In this document: positions 11,651 through 15,029 of the stretch, piece by piece
Numbering within the stretch: the stretch's first letter is position 1
Layout: each line of letters begins with the position of its first letter
Assembly: GCA_001779455.1 (NCBI GenBank)
Contig: MFKE01000023.1
Coordinates: 11,879-26,907 of the forward strand
DNA from: Candidatus Gottesmanbacteria bacterium RIFOXYB1_FULL_47_11
GTDB taxonomy: Bacteria; Patescibacteriota; Microgenomatia; UBA10105; UBA927
Reading direction: 5' to 3'
DNA: 15,029 bases
Position numbers and translations under genes: made by a program
The notes under the pieces: generated by a model
Told to the model about the DNA's origin: nothing
The model's database searches: none
What the model saw: only the letters and a program-made list of their open reading frames with translations

Positions 11651-12310
11651 TTATTCCTCCTTTATCTGTATAGATTGTAGCACAGTCGGCGCAACGGGTT
11701 TTGAAGTTTCCCCCATCCCGTTAGTAGTTACGGGGCTACCCGCAATTGCGTCAAGGGTCGCAAGGCTTGCAGAGTCAGCCGGATCAATCGTGCCGAAAAT
11801 GACGTAATTTTTGGGTAATGGATAATCCGCGTGCATGATAAAAAACTGGCTTCCGTTGGTGTTGGGGCCGCCGTTGGCCATAGCAATCGTGCCGCGCGTG
11901 TAGTCACGGGTAATGCGCTCATCGGCAAAGCGGTACCCGGGGCCGCCGGTGCCGTTCCCGTCGGGGTCCCCGCCCTGGATCATAAATCCCTTGATAATTC
12001 TGTGAAAAATCGTGTTGTTGTAAAAGCCCGCACGCGCCAAAAAGACAAAGTTATTGACGGTGACGGGTGTTTCTTTGGCAAACAATTTCACCCGCATCGC
12101 GCCTTTATCTGTGGTCAGCTCAGCCGTGTAAGCAAGATTTGCGTCGATGCCCATAGCCGGTGCCGCGGCATACCGCTTTGGGGCAGATGTCTGAGTTGGT
12201 GTTGGAGATGACTGCATAACTTCCAGCGGCGTGGTCGTCTGCGTTTGATACCATACCCCGCCCACAATGACTGCAAACAGCGCGCCTGCAACAATATATA
12301 CTTTATTCAT
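11651..12310 (-). CDS. Cyclophilin-type peptidyl-prolyl isomerase, membrane-anchored
   Basis: It catalyses cis-trans isomerisation at proline in proteins outside the membrane. A hydrophobic N-terminus (about 4-20) acts as signal or anchor, followed by a Thr/Pro/Ser linker to about residue 55. The cyclophilin domain fills the rest: FHRIIKGFMIQGGDP with the catalytic Arg104, then RGTIAMANGGPNTNGSQFFI and the YVIFG strand. There is no lipobox Cys, so an uncleaved anchor or ordinary signal peptide is likelier than a lipoprotein. It follows the SurA_N-like gene after three bases and precedes the DUF5652-like gene by two, forming a folding-related pair with the chaperone. No Shine-Dalgarno site is seen, so coupling to the upstream gene is probable. 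Confidence 0.95.
   Translation of the reverse strand: MNKVYIVAGALFAVIVGGVWYQTQTTTPLEVMQSSPTPTQTSAPKRYAAAPAMGIDANLAYTAELTTDKGAMRVKLFAKETPVTVNNFVFLARAGFYNNTIFHRIIKGFMIQGGDPDGNGTGGPGYRFADERITRDYTRGTIAMANGGPNTNGSQFFIMHADYPLPKNYVIFGTIDPADSASLATLDAIAGSPVTTNGMGETSKPVAPTVLQSIQIKEE
11656..11661 (-). promoter_or_regulatory. Strong ribosome binding site inside the operon
   Basis: AGGAGG on the minus strand, seven bases before the ATG at 11648 and within the last codons of the cyclophilin gene. It contrasts with the SD-free leaderless starts elsewhere in the window. Confidence 0.85.
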
Positions 12311-12313
12311 CGT

Positions 12314-12997
12314 TTACAAAAATCTGAGCACGTTGACCTTCGCCTTCAAATCCGTAAACCAAGGCTGGAGCTTCTCGTTTATTTTCTCCGAAAGAATTGC
12401 CTGACGGGCCTCCTCTTTCATCCCCGCCTCGTCCGTTGCCGTCAGGACCGCTCCTGAGGTGGCGATAAAATTTGCAATGTCGCCGTCCGTAATTGTTATA
12501 TCCTTTCCCAATAGTTTTTCCACCGTCATCTGAAGCCTCAATTGGCTGTCAAAGTCGGCGCGGGTCATCCCCTGATATGCCAGAAGCTGATCAATCGTCA
12601 TCCCGCCGCCCAGACTGTCAACAAGGGCTTTAGTTTTTACGTCAATCTCTTCCTGCGTTATGGACACGCCTGCTTTCCGGGCCTCGCCGGCTATAATCAT
12701 CTCGCTGATCATGCCGTCAAGCGTTTGTTTGCCGAAACGCGACACAAGTACGCTGTTGAGCTGGAAGCGGAAAATAGGCTTGCCGTCAACAATTGCGGCG
12801 ATAAATATTCCCTTGTTGGCCACAAATAGTCCAACCAAGGCAACCACAAGGATTATGAGCGCAAGGCGCGCCATAGGCCTGCGCGGTTTGGAAAATCCCG
12901 CAGACGGCGGAAATAATTGTTCGGTTTTGGTATCAATCATTTCGTGAACCACCGGGGAGGTTTTTACTTTCATTTGGCGTTTCTTCTTTTGTGGCAT
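12314..12997 (-). CDS. SurA N-terminal-like membrane-anchored chaperone
   Basis: A 227-residue protein with a basic cytoplasmic N-terminus (MPQKKKRQMKVK), one membrane helix (about 43-62) and a helical outer domain of the SurA_N type: VDGKPIFRFQLNSVLVSRFG, ISEMIIAGEARKAGVSITQEEI and FDSQLRLQMTVEKLL. SurA and related foldases bind unfolded exported proteins; the parvulin isomerase domain found in SurA and PrsA is missing here. The cyclophilin encoded three bases downstream could supply isomerase activity. The start at 12997 is chosen because AAGGAG lies five bases upstream; a longer form from 13060 would add 21 unlikely residues. A weak promoter (TTCCTG-17-TATTGT, 13018-13046) may lie ahead. 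Confidence 0.85.
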   Translation of the reverse strand: MPQKKKRQMKVKTSPVVHEMIDTKTEQLFPPSAGFSKPRRPMARLALIILVVALVGLFVANKGIFIAAIVDGKPIFRFQLNSVLVSRFGKQTLDGMISEMIIAGEARKAGVSITQEEIDVKTKALVDSLGGGMTIDQLLAYQGMTRADFDSQLRLQMTVEKLLGKDITITDGDIANFIATSGAVLTATDEAGMKEEARQAILSEKINEKLQPWFTDLKAKVNVLRFL

Positions 12998-13002
12998 ATG
13001 AT

Positions 13003-13008
13003 CTCCTT
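13003..13008 (-). promoter_or_regulatory. Ribosome binding site of the SurA_N-like gene
   Basis: AAGGAG on the minus strand, five bases before the ATG at 12997. It decides between this ATG and an upstream in-frame start at 13060. Confidence 0.75.
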
Positions 13009-13063
13009 TGTGTGATAACAATAATGTGGCAAGGATACCACAGGAACTGAAAAGCCGCAAGGA

Positions 13064-13699
13064 TTACGCGCGTTTCGACGGACAATACGCCCGTATGACG
13101 CAGGAGGCGCAGTCAGGGCGCAGAGCGCGGCAACATGCGCGGCCGTGTTCAATCAACAAATAGGTAAGGCAAAACCAGTTTTTTTTGGGAATGACCGCCA
13201 TAAGCTCCGTCTCAATTTTCTCCGGATCGGCAAGATCAGGATTCACCAGGTGCAGCCGGCGGCTAAGCCGGCGCACGTGCGTATCAACCGCGATCCCGAC
13301 AACCACACCGTAGGCATTCCCCAACACCACATTTGCGGTTTTACGGCCGACTCCCGGAAGCATAAGCAGTTCCTGCATTGTTTTGGGAACTCCCCCGCGG
13401 AAGTGCTCGCCAACGATGCGGGCCGCGCCGAGAATATTTTTCGCTTTATTGTGGTAAAACCCCGTCGGGCGAATATCTCTCTCAAATTCGCGGATGTCTG
13501 CCCGGATATAGTCATCAAGGGTTTTATACTTGGCAAACAGCCTTGTCGTCACACTGTTTACCCGCGCGTCCGTGCACTGGGCCGAAAGCTGGACGGCAAC
13601 CAAAAGCTCCCATGGGGTTTTCCAGTTGGTGAGGGCAATGCCTGCCTTGGGATACGTTTTTTTCAGAATCCTGAGAATAGTGCTTGCACTTTCCTGCAT
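13064..13699 (-). CDS. nth: Endonuclease III
   Basis: A bifunctional DNA glycosylase/AP lyase that removes oxidised pyrimidines in base excision repair. The 211-residue length is typical. The helix-hairpin-helix LPGVGRKTA carries catalytic Lys120, and the general acid/base Asp139 sits in VDTHVRR. The C-terminal 4Fe-4S loop is complete: Cys190-x6-Cys197-x2-Cys200-x5-Cys206. LSAQCTDARVN near residue 38 is also conserved. The start at 13699 has a short AAGG directly upstream and a TGA-TATGAT extended -10 (13711-13719) eleven bases before it. The SurA_N-like gene follows after 66 bases on the same strand and may be partly co-transcribed. The first codons of nth contain the promoter of the divergent TPR gene. 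Confidence 0.97.
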   Translation of the reverse strand: MQESASTILRILKKTYPKAGIALTNWKTPWELLVAVQLSAQCTDARVNSVTTRLFAKYKTLDDYIRADIREFERDIRPTGFYHNKAKNILGAARIVGEHFRGGVPKTMQELLMLPGVGRKTANVVLGNAYGVVVGIAVDTHVRRLSRRLHLVNPDLADPEKIETELMAVIPKKNWFCLTYLLIEHGRACCRALRPDCASCVIRAYCPSKRA

Positions 13700-13719
13700 A
13701 CCTTCTTACAATCATATCA
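13684..13719. promoter_or_regulatory. Overlapping divergent promoters of nth and the TPR gene
   Basis: Plus strand: TTGCAC (13684-13689), 17 bp, TACAAT (13707-13712), eight bases before the ATG at 13721. Minus strand: TGA-TATGAT (13711-13719) for nth. The two -10 boxes overlap by two bases, and the plus -35 lies within nth codons, so the two genes should compete for polymerase. Confidence 0.6.
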
Positions 13720-13720
13720 C

Positions 13721-14215
13721 ATGACTATAAGGCTTAAATTCCCGCACATTCCCCGAATTATCTCCGCACGCATCATATCCGTATCCCTGTGGGGTCTGCT
13801 TATCAGCCTCATTAGCCTCAATGTGCGCGTGTACCCAAAAACGGTGTTTGCCTTACCGACAAGCTTGGCGGATCACCGGGCACTGGCTGACTATCTCTGG
13901 GTCCACGGATCCCGCGAAGCTGCCAAGCGCGAACTAGGTATCGCGCAGGAACTGTATCCTGATTCCGCCGATGTACTTGGGACAACAACGTGGGAACAGG
14001 AGCCTGCCCGTACTGACGAGCTCATTGCCTATTGGAAGCACATTGCGGTTAGCCGCCCGGACTACCGCGATGCCTATGTCCAGCTTGCCGCCCTTTCCTA
14101 TTCCCGGGGAGAATTGGCAGCGGCCAAGTCATATCTTGATATGGCACGGACTCTTGATCCGAACGGGGGGTCCCTCACTACGCTCGAAGAATTTATCGCC
14201 AAACAATTGAAGTAA
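13721..14215 (+). CDS. Membrane-anchored TPR-like protein
   Basis: A 164-residue protein: basic N-terminus, one membrane helix (about 17-38), then helical hairpins of TPR type. The clearest repeat is PDYRDAYVQLAALSYSRGEL followed by AAAKSYLDMARTLDPN (about 113-148), with a weaker one in ALADYLWVHGSREAAKRELG (55-80). TPR units mediate protein contacts, here on the outer face if the helix is a signal anchor. The start at 13721 comes from promoter geometry; the frame stays open far upstream, but that part is only the antisense of nth. The stop is three bases from the convergent L25 gene. The partner is unknown. Confidence 0.8.
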   Translation: MTIRLKFPHIPRIISARIISVSLWGLLISLISLNVRVYPKTVFALPTSLADHRALADYLWVHGSREAAKRELGIAQELYPDSADVLGTTTWEQEPARTDELIAYWKHIAVSRPDYRDAYVQLAALSYSRGELAAAKSYLDMARTLDPNGGSLTTLEEFIAKQLK

Positions 14216-14218
14216 TAC

Positions 14219-14932
14219 TCAGGATTTCTTTTCTTCCGCTTTTGCTGCCTCTGCAGGTGCCGCTTCCGCTTTTGCTTCCGCCGGGGCTTCTTCAGCCGCA
14301 CCGGTTGCTGCAGCAGCCTCCTCTGCTTTGGCTGCTGCGGCAGCTGCTTCTTCTGCTGCTGCTGCTTCTGCTTCTTTACTGACAAGAGGCGCAACGCGCA
14401 CGATTCCCTGAGTGGAATCCGTAAGGATGACAACGCCCTGAGGCGCGGGTATATCCTTCACTTTGATTTCCTGACCAACCTCGGCAAGCACGGACACATC
14501 CACAAGTATTTTCTCCGGTAAATCCGTGGGAAGTGCTTCCACTTCTATCTCATCCACAAGGGTGAGTAGTACACCTGTCTTGGTCGTGGCAGCCGGCGCC
14601 TCTCCGGTTATTTCAAGGGGTACATTCGTCTTCACTTTTTGTTTCAGGTCTACCTGGTAAAATTCAACATGCAGAATATTCCGTTTCACCGGATGCTTTT
14701 GTACCGTATGAATAAGAACGGGGCGGATATCTCCGTCAATGGAAAGCTCAATAAGACCGGTCTCCCCCGCCGCCTGAAAGACACTGGTAAACGCTTCCGT
14801 CGGGACGGATATGGATATGCTTTTTACCTTGTTTCCGTACACCGTCGCAGGAATCTTCCCCTGGACACGCAGAGTTTTCACCTTGCGGCCGACAAGGTCC
14901 CGTTTTTGAGCGCTTAATGAATGTTTTTTCAT
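14219..14932 (-). CDS. rplY: Ribosomal protein L25, Ctc form with Ala/Glu tail
   Basis: L25 binds 5S rRNA in the large ribosomal subunit. The N-terminal 5S-binding domain (1-90) shows GRKVKTLRVQGKIPATVYG and HVEFYQVDL; the second domain (91-180) of the longer Ctc/TL5 form has VDEIEVEALPTDLPEKI and VKDIPAPQGV. At 237 residues it is longer than most because of a low-complexity tail (about 183-237) of Ala, Glu and Lys, probably disordered. The gene starts ten bases after the stop of the partial upstream gene, without a Shine-Dalgarno site. A GATAAT box (14942-14947) lies nine bases before the ATG, overlapping the upstream stop codon, and may give a separate leaderless transcript. Confidence 0.96.
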   Translation of the reverse strand: MKKHSLSAQKRDLVGRKVKTLRVQGKIPATVYGNKVKSISISVPTEAFTSVFQAAGETGLIELSIDGDIRPVLIHTVQKHPVKRNILHVEFYQVDLKQKVKTNVPLEITGEAPAATTKTGVLLTLVDEIEVEALPTDLPEKILVDVSVLAEVGQEIKVKDIPAPQGVVILTDSTQGIVRVAPLVSKEAEAAAAEEAAAAAAKAEEAAAATGAAEEAPAEAKAEAAPAEAAKAEEKKS

Positions 14933-14942
14933 ATAACAGAAA

Positions 14943-15029
14943 TTATCGTATCAAACGAACGCGCGTGAGCTCGTCACGCGTAAGAATTGTATTGTACTCG
15001 AGTTGGCCGGGATTTGCAACGAAATCCTG
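14943..15029 (-). CDS. 3' end of an unknown gene cut by the window edge
   Basis: The minus-strand frame is open from the right edge to a TAA at 14943-14945 and encodes 28 residues, including NPGQLEYNTILTRDELTRVR and ending in LIR. The balanced composition and the position just ahead of rplY, same strand and ten bases apart, suggest the end of a real gene, possibly in an operon with rplY. The family cannot be recognised from so short a piece. Confidence 0.6.
   Translation of the reverse strand, partial: QDFVANPGQLEYNTILTRDELTRVRLIR

Noticed and set aside
13145..13720. Long upstream extension of the TPR gene frame
   Set aside because: This part is antisense to nth, whose catalytic residues are intact; the extension is only an open shadow frame.
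14098..14433. Gln/Lys/Arg-rich minus-strand frame
   Set aside because: It is the Ala/Glu tail of L25 read in another frame; the repetitive composition explains its openness.
14946..15029. Possible tRNA 3' half at the right edge (GGATTTCG...AAATCC)
   Set aside because: The loop size and acceptor do not fit a tRNA, while an open minus-strand frame ending just before rplY explains the stretch better.

Overview
The window reads as chromosomal DNA from a streamlined bacterium, most likely a member of the Candidate Phyla Radiation (Patescibacteria), probably Microgenomates-like. The grounds are very tight gene packing, a compact valyl-tRNA synthetase, a C-terminal helix-turn-helix domain of CPR type on a Fic protein, a DUF5652-like small membrane protein and several membrane-anchored proteins of unknown function. 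TGA is used as an ordinary stop, so the code is standard. The taxonomic call is inference from gene style, with no marker phylogeny behind it.

Layout. Positions 1-4190 look accessory: a Fic AMP-transferase entering from the left edge, two one-gene modules of unknown function (1029-1538 on minus, 1733-2389 on plus), an initiator-like tRNA with abnormal loops (2458-2527, minus), two further unknown proteins (2648-3055 and the membrane-anchored 3097-3684), a Met-type tRNA (3726-3797) and another unknown gene. The two modules lie between three repeat junctions that share the core TTGCGGGG, the 3' end of the odd tRNA. The arms of the three junctions combine as expected for attL, an internal attP-like junction and attR, so this may be a tandem insertion at a tRNA 3' end.

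From about 4200 the content is mostly housekeeping: a FtsB/DivIC-like division protein, a Xer-like tyrosine recombinase with altered catalytic residues, a small His-rich protein, valS, a membrane-anchored secreted protein, elongation factor P (efp) and a helical unknown. On the minus strand follows a run nth - SurA_N-like chaperone - cyclophilin - DUF5652-like protein - EpmA-like EF-P lysine ligase. Then come a plus-strand TPR membrane protein, ribosomal protein L25 and the last 28 residues of a further gene at the right edge. EF-P keeps Lys34 in its PGKG loop and an EpmA-like enzyme lies 0.8 kb away, so a lysine-type EF-P modification is plausible.

Regulation. Most first genes carry a -10 box 6-9 bases before the start codon, often with a good -35 at 16-18 bp spacing or a TG extension. 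This implies leaderless mRNAs. Clear Shine-Dalgarno sites appear only before the DUF5652-like gene and the SurA-like gene. Gene ends overlap or abut at several convergent pairs. No CRISPR array, IS element, rRNA or riboswitch was seen, and no gap exceeds 300 bases.
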